From Armigeres subalbatus (Eukaryota; Arthropoda; Insecta; Diptera; Culicidae), in assembly GCF_024139115.2 (NCBI RefSeq), contig NC_085140.1, positions 461,187,506 through 461,251,505 of the forward strand: a DNA stretch of 64,000 bases, read 5' to 3'. Shown in pieces: positions 22,112 through 34,546 of this stretch. Below the pieces are notes generated by a model. It was given only the letters and a program-made list of their open reading frames with translations, was not told where the DNA came from and made no database searches. Position 1 is the stretch's first letter, and every line of letters begins with the position of its first letter. The translations under genes were made by a program, and so were the position numbers.

Positions 22112-25100
22112 TACATTAAAATCTTAAAATCTTAAAATCTTAAAATCTTAAAATCTTAAAATCTTAAAATCTTAAAATCTTAAAATCTTAAAATCATAAA
22201 ATCTTAAAATCTTAAAATCTTAAAATCTTAAAATCTTAAAATCTTAAAATCTTAAAATCTTAAAATCTTAAAATCTTAAAATCTTAAAATCTTAAAATCT
22301 TAAAATCTTAAAATCTTAAAATCTTAAAATCTTAAAATCTTAAAATCCAAAAATCTTAAAATCTTAAAATCTTAAAATCTTAAAATCTTAAAATCTTAAA
22401 ATCCTAAAATCTTAAAATTCAAAATCTTAAAATCTTAAAATTCAAAATCTTAAAATCTTAAAATCTTAAAATCTTAAAATTCAAAATTCAAAATCTTAAA
22501 ATCTTAAAATCTTAAAATCTTAAAATTCAAAATCTTAAAATCTTAAAATCTTAAAATCTTAAAATCTTAAAATCTTAAAATCTTAAAATCTTAAAATTCA
22601 AAAAATCTTAAAATCTTAAAATCTTTAAAATCTTAAAATCTTAAAATCTTAAAATCTTAAAATCTTAAAATCTTAAAATCTTAAAATCTTAAAATCTTAA
22701 AATCTTAAAATCTTAAAATCTTAAAATCTTAAAATTCAAAATCTTAAAATCTTAAAATCTTAAAATTCAAAATCTTAAAATCTTAAAATCTTAAAATCTT
22801 AAAATCTTAAATTCAAAATCTTAAAATCTTAAAATCTTAAAATCTTAAAATCTTAAAATCTTAAAATCTTAAAATCTTAAAATCTTAAAATCTTAAAATC
22901 TTAAAATCTTAAAATCTTAAAATCTTAAAATCTTAAAATCAAAATTAAAATCTTAAAATCTTAAAATCTTAAAATCTTAAAATCTTAAAATCTTAAAATC
23001 TAAAATCTTAAAATCTTAAAATCTTAAAATCTTAAAATCTTAAAATCTTAAAATCTTAAAATCTTAAAATCTTAAAATCTTAAAATTCAAAATCTTAAAA
23101 TCTTAAAATCTTAAAATCTTAAAATCTTAAAATCTTAAAATCTTAAAATCTTAAAATCTTAAAATCTTAAAATCTTAAAATCTTAAAATCTTAAAATCTT
23201 AAAATCTTAAAATCTTAAAATCTTAAAATCTTAAAATCTTAAAATCTTAAAATGTTAAAATCTTAAAATCCAAAATCTTAAAATCTTAAAATCTTAAAAA
23301 TTCAAAATCTTAAAATTCAAAATTAAAATCTAAAAATCTAAAAATCTTAAAATCTTAAAATCTTAAAATTCAAAATCTTAAAATTCAAAATTCAAAATCT
23401 TAAAATCTTAAAATCTTAAAATCTTAAATCTTAAAATTCAAAATCTTAAAATCTTAAAATCTTAAAATTCAAAATCTTAAAATCTTAAAATCTTAAAATC
23501 TTAAAATCTTAAAATCTTAAAATCTTAAAATCTTAAAATCTTAAAAAAAAAATTAAAAATCTTAAAATCTTAAAATCTTAAAATCTTAAAATCTTAAAAT
23601 CTAAAATCTTTAAAATCTTAAAATCTTAAAATCTTAAAATCTTAAAATCTTAAAATCTTAAAATCTTAAAATCTTAAAATCTTAAAATCTTAAAATCTTA
23701 AAATCTTAAAATTCAAAATCTTAAAATCTTAAAATCTTAAAATCTTAAAATCTTAAAATCTTAAAATTCAAAATCTTAAAATCTTAAAATCTTAAAATCT
23801 TAAAATCTTAAAATCTTAAAATCTTAAAATCTTAAAAATCTTAAAATCTTAAAATCTTAAAATCTTAAAATCTTAAAATCTTAAAATCTTAAAATCTTAA
23901 AATCTTAAAATCTTAAAATCTTAAAATCTTAAAATCTTAAAATCTTAAAATCTTAAAATCTTAAAATCTTAAAATCTTAAAATCTTAAAATCTTAAAATC
24001 TTAAAATCTTAAAATCTTAAAATCTTAAAATCTTAAAATCTTCTTAAAATCTTCTTAAAATCTTAAAATCTTAAAATCTTAAAATCTTAAAATCTTAAAA
24101 TCTTAAAATCTTAAAATCTTAAAATCTTAAAATCTTAAAATCTTAAAATCTTAATATCTTAAAATCTTAAAATCTTAAAATCTTAAAATCTTAAAATCTT
24201 AAATTTTAAAATCTTAAAATCTTAAAATCTTAAAATCTTAAAATCTTAAAATCTTAAAATCTTAAAATCTTAAAATCTTAAAATCTTAAAATCTTAAAAT
24301 CTTAAAATCTTTAAATCTTTAATTCCTAAAATCTTAAAATCTCAAAATCTTAAAATCCTAAAATCTTAAAATCTTAAAATCTGAAAATCTTAAAATCTTA
24401 AAATCTTAAAATCTTAAAATCTTAAAATCTTAAAATCTTAAAATCTTAAAATCTTAAAATCTTAAAATCTTAAAATCTTAAAATCTTAAAATCTTAAAAT
24501 CTTAAAATCTTAAAATCTTAAAATCTTAAAATCTTAAAATCTTAAAATCTTAAAATCTTAAAATCTTAAAATCTTAAAATCTTAAAATCTTAAAATCTTA
24601 AAATCTTAAAATCTTAAAATCTTAAAATCTTAAAATCTTAAAATCTTAAAATCTTAAAATCTTAAAATCTTAAAATCTTAAAATCTTAAAATCTTAAAAT
24701 CTTAAAATCTTAAAATCTTAAAATCTTAAAATCTTAAAATCTTAAAATCTTAAAATCTTAAAATCTTAAAATTAAAAAATCTTGAAATCTCAAAATCTCA
24801 AAATCTTAAAATCTTAGAATATTAAAATCTTAAAATCTTAAAATCTTAGAATATTAAAATCTTAAAATCTTAAAATCTTAAAATCTTAAAAATCTTAAAA
24901 TCTTAAAATTCAAAATTCAAAATCTTAAAATCTTAAAATCTTAAAATCTTAAAATCTTAAAATCTTAAAATCTTAAAATCTTAAAATCTTAAAATCTTAA
25001 AATCTTAAAATCTTAAAATCTTAAAATCTTAAAATCTTAAAATCTTAAAATCTTAAAATCTTAAAATCTTAAAATCTTAAAATCTTAAAATCTTAAAATC

Positions 25101-26118
25101 TTAAAATCTTAAAATCTTAAAATCTTAAAATCTTAAAATCTTAAAATCTTAAAATCTTAAAATCTTAAAATCTTAAAATCTTAAAATCTTAAAATCTTAA
25201 AATCTTAAAATCTTAAAATCTTAAAATCTTAAAATCTTAAAATCTTAAAATCTTAAAATCTTAAAATCTTAAAATCTTAAAATCTTAAAATCTTAAAATT
25301 AAAATCTTAAAATCTTAAAATCTTAAAATCTTAAAATCTTAAAATCTTAAAATCTTAAAAATCTTAAAATCTTAAAATTCAAAATCTTAAAATCTTAAAA
25401 TCTTAAAATCTTAAAATCTTAAAATCTTAAAATCTTAAAATCTTAAAATTCAAAATCTTAAAATCTTAAAATCTTAAAATCTTAAAATCTTAAAATCTTA
25501 AAATCTTAAAATCTTAAAATCTTAAAATCTTAAAATCTTAAAATCTTAAAATTCAAAATCTTAAAATCTTAAAATCTTAAAATCTTAAAATCTTAAAATC
25601 TTAAAATCTTAAAATCTTAAAATCTTAAAATCTTAAAATCTTAAAATCTTAAAATCTTAAAATCTTAAAATCTTAAAATTAAAATCTTAAAATCTTAAAA
25701 TCTTAAAATCTTAAAATCTTAAAATCTTAAAATCTTAAAATCTTAAAATCTTAAAATCTTAAAATCTTAAAATCTTAAAATCTTAAAAATCTTAAAATCT
25801 TAAAATCTTAAAATCTTAAAATCTTAAAATCTTAAAATCTTAAAATCTTAAAATCTTAAAATCTTAAAATCTTAAAATCTTAAAATCTTAAAATCTTAAA
25901 ATCTTAAAATCTTAAAATCTTAAAATCTTAAAATCTTAAAATCTTAAAATCTTAAAGTCTTAAAATCTTAAAATCTTAAATCTTAAAATCTTAAAATCTT
26001 AAAATCTTAAAATTTTAAAATTTTAAAATCTTAAAATCTTGAAATCTTAAAACCTTAAAATTTTAAAATCCTAAAATCTTAAAATCTCAAAATCTTGAAA
26101 TCGTAAAATCTTAAAATT
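22112..26118. repeat. 4 kb TCTTAAAA octamer array
   Basis: About 500 tandem copies of the 8 bp unit TCTTAAAA, highly homogeneous. Scattered variants such as TTCAAAATC junctions, short deletions and single substitutions punctuate it. The right edge (25960-26118) decays. No genes. The TTCAAAA junctions recur at irregular spacing, showing that some interruptions were themselves amplified. Vestiges of the same octamer reappear at 30310-30330 and 30525-30540, beyond the next array. Confidence 0.97.
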
Positions 26119-26660
26119 TCAAATCATGGAAAATAAAAAAATTTAAAAAAAACTTTAAAAATTTAAAAGATTTAAAATAAAAAATTTAAAATTTCAAAAA
26201 CCTGAAAATTTCAAAATTTCTAAATTTAATAATTTAAAAGTTAAAAAATTAAAATTTAAAGGTTTAAAATTTAAAAATTTAAAATTTAAAAATTTAAAAT
26301 TTAAAAATTAGAAAAAAAATAATTTTCAAAATTAAAAAACTTTAAAATCTAAAAATTTAGAAATTTGAAAATTTAAAGATTTAAAAATTTGGAACTTTGA
26401 AAACCTAAAAATTTTAAAATTTAATCAGTTAAAAATTCAAAAAATCAAAAGATAAAATTAAAATTTAAAAATTTAAAATTCAAAAATTAAAAAAAATCAA
26501 AATTTTAAAATTGTAAGCTTTAAAAATTTAAAAATTTAAAAACTTGAAAATTTAAAATTTGAATGTTTAAAAATTAAAAAATTTAAACTTGAAACATTTT
26601 GAATTTAAAATTTTTAAAGATTTAAAATTTTAAAATTTTAAAATGTAAAAACTAAAAAAA
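26119..26660. repeat. Degenerate A/T tract (AAATTTAAAA-like)
   Basis: Loose repeats of AAAATTTAAAA without a fixed period, almost free of G and C. It bridges the octamer array and the 24 bp array and may be a decayed flank of the former. Confidence 0.7.
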
Positions 26661-29600
26661 AAATATTTCTGGAGAAATGATACCAACTTTCTGGAGGAAT
26701 AACTGGATAATTTTCTAGAGGAATTTCGTTAGGAATATCCAGAGGAATTTCTGAAGATTCCTAAACGATTTTCTGAGAGAATCTTAAAGGAATTTTAAAG
26801 AGAATATCCGAAGGAATTTTCCGGTTGATTTTTGAAGGAGCTCATGAAATTTCCAGGATGAATTCGTAATTGAGCTTCTTTTTAGGAGAATCTATGGAAG
26901 AATTCTTGGAGTTGTTGAGTGGGAGGTGGATTTATAGGTATTCCATGTAATTTTCCAAGGTGTTTCTGTGGAGTAGAAAATTCGAGGAAATTCAAAAAAA
27001 ACTCCTGGAGGAACATCCCGATGAATTCCTTAATAAAGAAACGGATGAAATCCTGGAACTTCAGGAGGAATTCCTTGAGGAACTTCCGAAGGCATTCCTG
27101 GAGGAACTTCCGGAGAAATTGCTGGAGGTACTTCCTGGAAGAACACCGGGAGCAATTCCTGGAGGAACTGCGGAAAGAATTCCTGGTGGAACTTCCGAGG
27201 TAATAACAACAGGAATTCCTGAAGGAACTTCCGCAAGTTTTTCTGGAGGAGTTCCCGAAGGAATTCCTGGAGGAACTTCCGCAGGAATTCTTGGAGGAAC
27301 TTGCGCACGAATTCCTGGAGGAGCTTCCGCAGGAATTCCTGGAGGAACTTCCTGAGGAATTCTAGGAGGAACTTCCAAAGCAATTCGTGGAGGAAGTTCC
27401 GGAGAAATTCCTGGAGGACCTTCGGGAGCAATTCCTGGAGAAACTTTCACAGGAATTACTGGAGGAACTTCCTGAGGAACTTCTAGAGGAATTCCTAGAG
27501 AAATCTAGAGAACTTCTAGAGGAATTCCTGGAGGAACTTCCGGAGCAATTCCTGGAAGAACTTCAGCAGGAATTCCTGGAGGAACTTCCGCAGAAATGTC
27601 TGAAGGAACTTCCGCAGGAATTTCTGGAGGAACTTCCTGAGAAACTCTTGGAGGATCTACCGGAGGAATTACTGAAGAAATTTCCAGAGCAATTCCTGGA
27701 GGAACTCCTGGAGCAAATTCTGGAGGAACTTTCGGAGTAATTCCTAAAGGAACTTGGAAAGGAAATCCTGGAGAAACTTCTAGAGCAATTCCTGGAGGAA
27801 CTTCCACAGGAATTCCTAGAATATTTGCCTAAGGAATTCTTGGAGGAACTTCTGCAAAAACTTCTGGAGGAACTTCCGGAGGAATTCCTAAAGGAACTTC
27901 TGCAGCGATTCCTGGAGGAATTTCCGCAGGAATTCCTGTATAAACTTCCGCAGAAATTGCTGGAGGAACTCCTGAAAGAACTTTAGCATGAATTGCGGGA
28001 GGAACTTCCGCTGGAATTTATGGAGGAACTGCCTGAGGAATGCTTGGAGGATCAACCGAAGGAATTCCTAGAAGATATTCCAGGGCAATTCCTGGTGGAA
28101 CTTCCGCAGGAATTCATGGAGGAACTTCTGCAAAAACTTCTGGAGGAACTTCCGGAGGAATTCCTAAAGGAACTTCTGCAGCGATTCCTGGAGGAATTTC
28201 CGCAGGAATTCCTGTATAAACTTCCGCAGAAATTGCTGGAGGAACTCCTGGAAGAACTTTAGCAGGAATTGCGGGAGGAACTTCCGCTGGAATTTATGGA
28301 GGAACTGCCTGAGGAATGCTTGGAGGATCAACCGAAGGAATTCCTAGAAGATATTCCAGGGCAATTCCTGGTGGAACTTCCGCAGGAATTCATGGTGGAA
28401 CTTCTGCAGGAATTCCTGGAGGAACTTCTTCTGGAATTGCTGGAAGAGCTTCCGCAGGAATTCATTGAGGAATTTTCACACGATTGCTTTGAGGATCTTT
28501 CAGAGGAACTCCCGGAAAAAAAACTGGAGGAACTACCGGAGGGATTCTTGAAGGAACTTCCGGAGGGATTCACAGAGGAACATACGGAGGAATTCCTTTA
28601 GGAACTACCTCAACAAACCTGGAGAAACTTCCGGAGCAATTTCTGAACGATCTTCCCCAGGAATTCCTGGGGCAACATCGGAAGGAATTATTAGAGGAAC
28701 TCCCGCAGGAATTTCTGGAAGAAGATTTCCTGGAGGAACTGCCGCAGGATTTGCTGGAGGAACTTCCGCAGGAACTCTTGGAAAAACTGCCGCAGGAATT
28801 CCTGGAGGGATTTCTGCAGGAATTTTTGAAAGAACTTCCGCAGTAATTGCTGTAGAAACTTCCGGAGGAATTTTTGGAGGAAGCATCGGCGACATTTTCT
28901 GGAGGACTTCCGGCGGAATTCTTGGAGGAACTTATCCTACAGGAACTTCTACAGGAATTCCTGAAGGATCTTCTGCTGGAATTTCTGGAGAATCTTCCGC
29001 AGGAACTCTTGGAGGAACATACGGAGGATTTCCTATAGGCACTTCCTGAAAAATTCCTGAGTGAATTTCCACAGGTATTCCTGGAGGACCCGCAGAAATA
29101 CATGGAGGAACTTTCGCAGAAATTTCTGGAGGACTTTCCGCAGGAATTTCTGGAGGAGCTTCCGCCGGAATTTCTGGAGTAATTCTTAGAGAAACTTCCG
29201 GAGAACTTTCTGGTGGAACTCCTGGAGGAATTTCTGAAAGAACTATTGGAGAAATTTCTCTAGGATTTCTTGGAGGAATTTCTGTAGAAACTTCTGAAGG
29301 AATTTTTTAGATAGTTATGTGGGCGAAATTGGTGGAGGTATTTTTGAACAGTTTTGGAGTATTATCCATAGGAACGCCTGGAGGATTTCCGGGAGAAATT
29401 TTTGAAGGAATTCCTAAGGGTCTTTCCTTGAGATGCCTTGGAAGAATGTCCGAAAAAAAACTACTGGAGAACTTTTCAGAGGAGCTCCTGGAGGAGTTTC
29501 AGGAGGAATTTCTGGTACACTTTCCAGAGTGAAGGAATTGCTGAAGATATTCTCAAAGAAATTTACGAAGCAACTCCTGGAGGGATTCCGAGACTGCTCC

Positions 29601-30180
29601 TGGAGGAATTCGCGGGGGTATATTCGAAGCAGTTTTGTGTAATTTCCAGTGGAACTCCTGGATTAATTTAGGGAAGAATTGCTTGGCATACATGCCGTAG
29701 GAACTCTGCATGAATTTCCGAAGATACTAATGGATGAAAATCCTCAAAGACTCATTGAGAAGTTTCCGGAAGATCTTCTGGAGAAATTTCGGGAACTCCT
29801 GAAAGCACTTCCGGAGAAATTCTTGAATAAGTTTTCAAAGAACTGCTGGAGGAATACTTGATGGATCTCTTGAAGAAATTTCTGATGAACTCTGGGCGGA
29901 TTTCCCATGAGAACTCCTGCAGACATTCCCTGGAAGAATTTCGAAAGGAAGTCCTGGGGGAATTAACGGATGAACTTCTGAATGAATTTTCGAAAGAACT
30001 CGTGAAGGAATTTTGGGAGGAACTGCAGGAGAAATTGCCGGAGGAATCCTTGAAGTAAATTTTGGGGAATTTCTAAACGAGTTTTCGAAGAAATTTGAGA
30101 AGAAATTTCTTATGGTGTTTCTAGAGAAATTTGTGGAGAAATTTCACAAGAAGTTTCCGAAAGAATTCTTAAGTGAAATA
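26661..30180 (+). repeat. 24 bp GGAGGAAYTTCC-type minisatellite with long open frames
   Basis: Imperfect 24 bp units such as CTGGAGGAACTTCCGCAGGAATTC run from about 26680 to 30180, most regular at 27050-29110. Because 24 is a multiple of three, one plus frame keeps an octad resembling E-F-L-E-E-L-P-Q for 60-130 codons at a time (for example 27387-27740, 27993-28262, 28269-28601). The minus strand is open too, rich in Pro, Val and Ser/Asn. A larger duplication of 276 bp (about 27835-28110 and 28111-28386) lies inside. Stops, frame slips, no start context and no splice signals argue that it is a non-coding minisatellite, but the frame retention is unusual. Confidence 0.9.
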
Positions 30181-30778
30181 AATTAAATATTGACAAAAAA
30201 ATGTTTAATGTGTAACATAAATCCACACCATCCCACGCCGTCACCGCCGGCTGGAAATATTCTATCACGCCGCTGCCGACAATATTTCTATCGGCGCACA
30301 GGTCTACTAAAAATCCAAAAATCTTAAAATACTATTCTTTAATCATGAAAACTGAAAATCTATGAGAATATATTTGTTTTGAAAAACCAAAACCGAAAAT
30401 ATACCGGAAAGGCAATATTTTATAGAGTACTTTGTTATATTGATACAAATTCAAATATATATTTTGTTATATTGACGAGCAAAATTATGAAAAATAAAAT
30501 AAAGTTTAACTTTTTTTAAAAAAGGATTTTAAAATCTTGAAAGAAAATTCCCGAACACCCCTAATCCAGCCGCCGAATGCGAGGTTGGCTGGTTATTACG
30601 TCGTTTTTCCCATTACGTCGAATATATTACGTCTTACATCGTTTCATTTTGGCTTCAAAATACCAATTACGTCATTTTTTGTTACTCCAAACAGATGTAA
30701 TAATACACGCGATTTACGACGGCGATGATGTGCATCAAATCTGATGCGATATTACAAAATTTTTTTTACTGTGTGGGG
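30181..30778. other. Anonymous AT-rich sequence
   Basis: No gene. It contains vestigial TCTTAAAA-like strings (30310-30330, 30525-30540) and ATTACGTC-type direct repeats at 30594-30690, which may belong to a small DNA element. Confidence 0.4.
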
Positions 30779-30809
30779 TACGACAGACAAGGGAATGGGC
30801 AGACAATGA

Positions 30810-31178
30810 TTACAGTTTTACATCAGCAACTTTCAAAAAATGGTGGACTAGGGACATGTACTCGAGATCAAGGCCCGACAACACTTCCCTAATAGGCTTT
30901 GGTTGTTTTCCTCGGACCCGGAGATGTTCAGTTAGCGCAGATCTGGGGCCACGATGCTCCTCGCACGCCCACACGACATGATCGATGTCCTGATAATCCT
31001 CGCCGCAAACACAGAGATTTCCTTCCGAGAGCCCCACTCTGAAAAGATGTGCATTTAGAGTGTAGTGATTGGACATTAGACGACACATGGTTCGAATGAA
31101 GTCTCGTCCCATATTCAATTTTTTTAACCATGGACGCTTCGACACCTGCGGGCGAATTGAATACAGCCATCTACCCAA
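30810..31178 (-). pseudogene. I-type LINE ORF2, C-terminal zinc motif
   Basis: The tail frame reads LMSNHYTLNAHLFRVGL, then CVCGEDYQDIDHVVWAC, a C-x-C...H-x4-C motif found at the C-terminus of I- and jockey-group ORF2 proteins. It ends with a stop at about 30812, followed by roughly 35 bp of 3' UTR. It is one frame off the RNase H segment, with a break near 31175. Confidence 0.8.
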
Positions 31179-32034
31179 CTCCCCATTTGTCCATTTCTGT
31201 TGCCAGCTGTTCAGCTGTTTCCTGACGAACTAATGTGAAAAATTCATCGAAGGTGATTTTCCGATCGTAAATATCACCTTCCATAGCGCCCACCTTAGCC
31301 AAAGAGTCCGCTTTCTCATTTCCCGGGATCGAGCAATGAGAAGGGACCCAAGCCATGGTGATTGTGTAAGACCGTTGTGATAAGGCACTCAAAGCTTTCC
31401 GTATCCCATTCAGTAGATACGCTGATTGCTTAACCGGTTTCATTGACCGAACAGCCTCCAAGGAACTTAGACTGTCGGTAAAGATGAAAAAGTGGTCAGG
31501 AGGTAGGGATGCGATTTGCTCGAGTGAATAGTGTATAGCTGCTAGCTCAGCAGTATACACGGAACAAGGCTCTTTGAGCTTAAAGTAGGCGCTATGAAAA
31601 ACGTTGAAAACACCGAAACCAGTGGAGTCATCCATTTTTGACCCGTCTGTAAAAAAGCTTTTCTCCTCACTGGCGTGCCCGTATTTGCTTGCAAATAATG
31701 GAGGTATGACCTCCGCACACAGAAAGTCTGGTATTCCATGAACCTCCTGCTTCATGGACAGATCAAAAGTAACAGAGGAACTGTAAGAGTCTAAGAAGTT
31801 AGCACGATTGGTATCTACCGAAGAAGGGCTTACCTCCAGCGTTATGTACCAGTGGTAAATACTCATGAATCGAGATTGAGGGTTTTGTTCGAGCAGCTTC
31901 TCGAAGTTATCAATGACCAATGGATTGAGAACCTCACAGCGGATGAGGAACCGGAGCGATAATTCCGCGAAACGATCTGTTAGTGGCAGTACTCCCGCAA
32001 GTACTTCCAAGCTCATTGTATGTGTCGAATTCAT
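31171..32034 (-). pseudogene. I-type LINE ORF2, RNase H domain
   Basis: This 287-codon frame contains the four acidic RNase H positions: FFTDGSKMDD, YTAELAAIHY, IFTDSLSSLEA and GNEKADSLAKVG. WVPSHCSIPGNEKAD is the typical final block. Presence of this domain separates I-type elements from plain jockey-type ones. The domain is intact in itself. It is severed from RT by frameshifts between 32310 and 32034, where a G-rich run (GGGGGGG near 32150) is a likely slippage site. Confidence 0.85.
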
Positions 32035-32309
32035 ACATCCTAACGCGATACGGAGACAGCGGTACTGAATCCGTTGAAGCCGCGGACTGGAAGCAAAAAC
32101 TATCGTATTCGAGGGCCGATTGTTCTATACAACTTTCTGAGAACTTAGGGGGGGGAGCGCCCCCACCATGTTCCCGTTATTGATCGCATGACGTTTTCGT
32201 TTATGGCATTTTTGTGTCAGCTACACAATGAACTTCCCACAGGTGCATTTCGAGTCGAACCAGACCCCGAGGTATTTAGAAGATATGCTATGAGTGATTG
32301 TCTTACCCA

Positions 32310-33368
32310 TCAGTTGGAGCGGGAACTTTGCCGGCTTATGTTTTTTTGAAAAGACAACCATCTCAGTTTTCTCCGGAGAGAATTCAGCTTCGTAGCCCAA
32401 GTGGACAAATTGTCCAGAGTATCTTGCAACGGTCCTTGCAGATCAACCGATGTTGGCCCCGAAACGAATACAACACAATCATCTGCAAGCTGTCTCAACG
32501 AGCAATTTGGCATGAGACATTCATCAATGTCTCTGACGTAAAAATTGTAAAGAAGGGGGCTCAAACATGAGCCCTGGGGGAGACCCATGTAGCTAATTCG
32601 TGAAGTTGCCGAGTCACCATGAGAAAAACTCATACGCTTCTCTGACAACAAATTGTTCAAATAGTTGATTAAAATTGGTGAAAGTCCACACTCGTGGAGT
32701 TTATCAGATAAGACATCGACGCAAACTGAATCAAAAGCCCCCTTAATGTCCAAAAACACTGAGCCCATTTGCTCTTTTTTAGCGAAAGTAAGCTGCATTT
32801 CTGAAGAAAGCAACGCAAGACAGTCGTTCGTTCCCTTGCCCCTGCGGAAACCAAATTGTGTATCTGACAACAAACTATTCGATTCAACCCATTTGTCTAA
32901 CCGGAAGAGAATCATCTTCTCCAACAGCTTCCGAAGACATGACAGCATCGCGATGGGGCGATACGAGTAACAATCCGACGCGGGTTTTCCGGGCTTCTGG
33001 ATGGCTATCACCCTCACATCCCTCCAATCATCCGGAACAATGTTGCACTCCAGTAACTGATTGAACAAGTTCAATAAGCGCCTCTTTGCGACGTCTGGGA
33101 GGTTTTTGAGCAAATTGAACCTGATTCTATCCATCCCTGGAGCGGAATTGTTACATGAAAGGAGAGCAAGTGAGAATTCAATCATCGAAAAGGGACGATC
33201 CATATCATCCCTGTCTGCCAAAGCATCACGTAGCTGTTGCCTCACCGGTACCGAATCCGGACAAACTTTCTTTGCGAAGTCAAGTATCCACCGCGACGAG
33301 CTTTCACGATCTTCGTTTACGGACGACGCGTTGCGCATTTTTCTCCCGACGGTCCACAGAGTTTTCAT
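32310..33368 (-). pseudogene. I-type LINE ORF2, reverse transcriptase domain
   Basis: The RT blocks are in order: SAPGMDRIRFNLLKN, VIAIQKPGKPASDCYSYRPI with AMLSC, FGFRRGKGTNDCL, FLDIKGAFDSV (first catalytic Asp), MGLPQGSCLSPLLYNFYV, and QLADDCVVFV. The last replaces the common YADD or FADD with LADD but keeps both aspartates. The frame is lost beyond about 32310 and the connection to RNase H is frameshifted. Confidence 0.85.
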
Positions 33369-33390
33369 TGAAGTCTCGCGCGATAAACCT

Positions 33391-34426
33391 TCAACAAAAG
33401 TGCGCCAATATCGCGCCGCGCTTCTTCACTTTGACCAGTTTCTTGAACTGGATTTCGAGCGCGGTGTATCGTTTGTGAAGAACGATCGCCCCGTGTTTCC
33501 GAAATTCTTTGAACGCGGCGGATTTCTCGTGATAAAGTTGCGTACACTCGATGTCCCACCACGGACTGTAGGGTTTCCTACGAACCGAAGCTCCTTGCAC
33601 CGGCCGACGTTGTGCCTGAAGAGCGCTTTCAAGAATCAACTGCGATAGAAACTTGTGCTCTTCCCGCGGGGGAAGTGCTTCTATCGACTGCATGCCATCG
33701 CTGATGGCGTCCGAATATTCGCCCCAATCGATGTGCTTCGTGAGGTCATATGAAAGATCGATGGAAGCAGATTGCTTATGTCCATTGGAAATCGAAACTT
33801 CGATCGGCAAATGATCACTACCATTGGGATCTTGGACCACCTTCCAAGTACAGTCCAACGATAATGAGCTCGAACAAATGGAAAGATCTAGACGGCTATC
33901 TCTTGCTGGAGGAGCCACTCGTGTAACTTCTCCTGTATTCAAAATTGACATATTGAAGTCGTCGCAGAGGTCGTATATCATTGATGAACGGTTGTCGTCG
34001 TACAGTTCCCCCAGCCTGTTCCGTGGGGAGTTAAAATCTCCCAGGAGCAACCGTGGCTCGGGCATAACCGAGCAGATGTGCGAGAGATCTCTTCGAGATA
34101 TCGCGGTGTTTGGAGGAAGATATATCGAGGCGATACTGAGGTCTTTTCCTCGAATAGTCACCTGACATGCGACAGCTTCGGTGCCAGACATCGGCGCAAG
34201 ATCGACTCTATAGAAGGAGTGCTGTTTTTTGATCCCTAAAAGCACCCCTCCATATCGATTTGCCCGATCGCGGCGGATTATGTTGAAATCAGGAAAATGA
34301 AGGTTCACGTGTTAGCCATGTTTCACATAAAGCAAAAGCATCGCATTGTAATTTGTTAACTGAAAATTTAAAAATATCTAATTTTGGAAGAATACTTCGA
34401 CAGTTCCACTGTAGAATCGAAATCAT
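33391..34426 (-). pseudogene. I-type LINE ORF2, endonuclease domain
   Basis: ORF2 opens with ATG at 34426 reading MISILQWNCRSI, the usual start of an AP-like endonuclease with its conserved Asn. A glutamate follows in LCETWLT. A frameshift near 34310 precedes the main frame. That frame has YGGVLLGIK, SIYLPP, RLLLGDFNSP (catalytic D and N), SRLDLSICS and the terminal GSDHLPI (catalytic D-H). The enzyme nicks target DNA to prime reverse transcription. The frame continues into the linker and is broken near 33380. Confidence 0.8.
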
Positions 34427-34546
34427 GTTACCCTTATTGACTAAGTTAGCCATCGAAGGATACACATGACTCGAGGAGGGGCATTTTCGAAGCCAGCTGC
34501 TTCAGGAGAGGAGTCAGAATAGGAAGAACAGTTTTGACCATGTTCT

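Noticed and set aside
27030..27450. Minus-strand Pro/Val/Ile-rich frames in the 24 bp array
   Set aside because: Shadow frames of the minisatellite; the array is open on both strands because the unit is 24 bp.
33061..33648. 195-codon plus frame
   Set aside because: Antisense shadow of the I-type LINE endonuclease/RT region.
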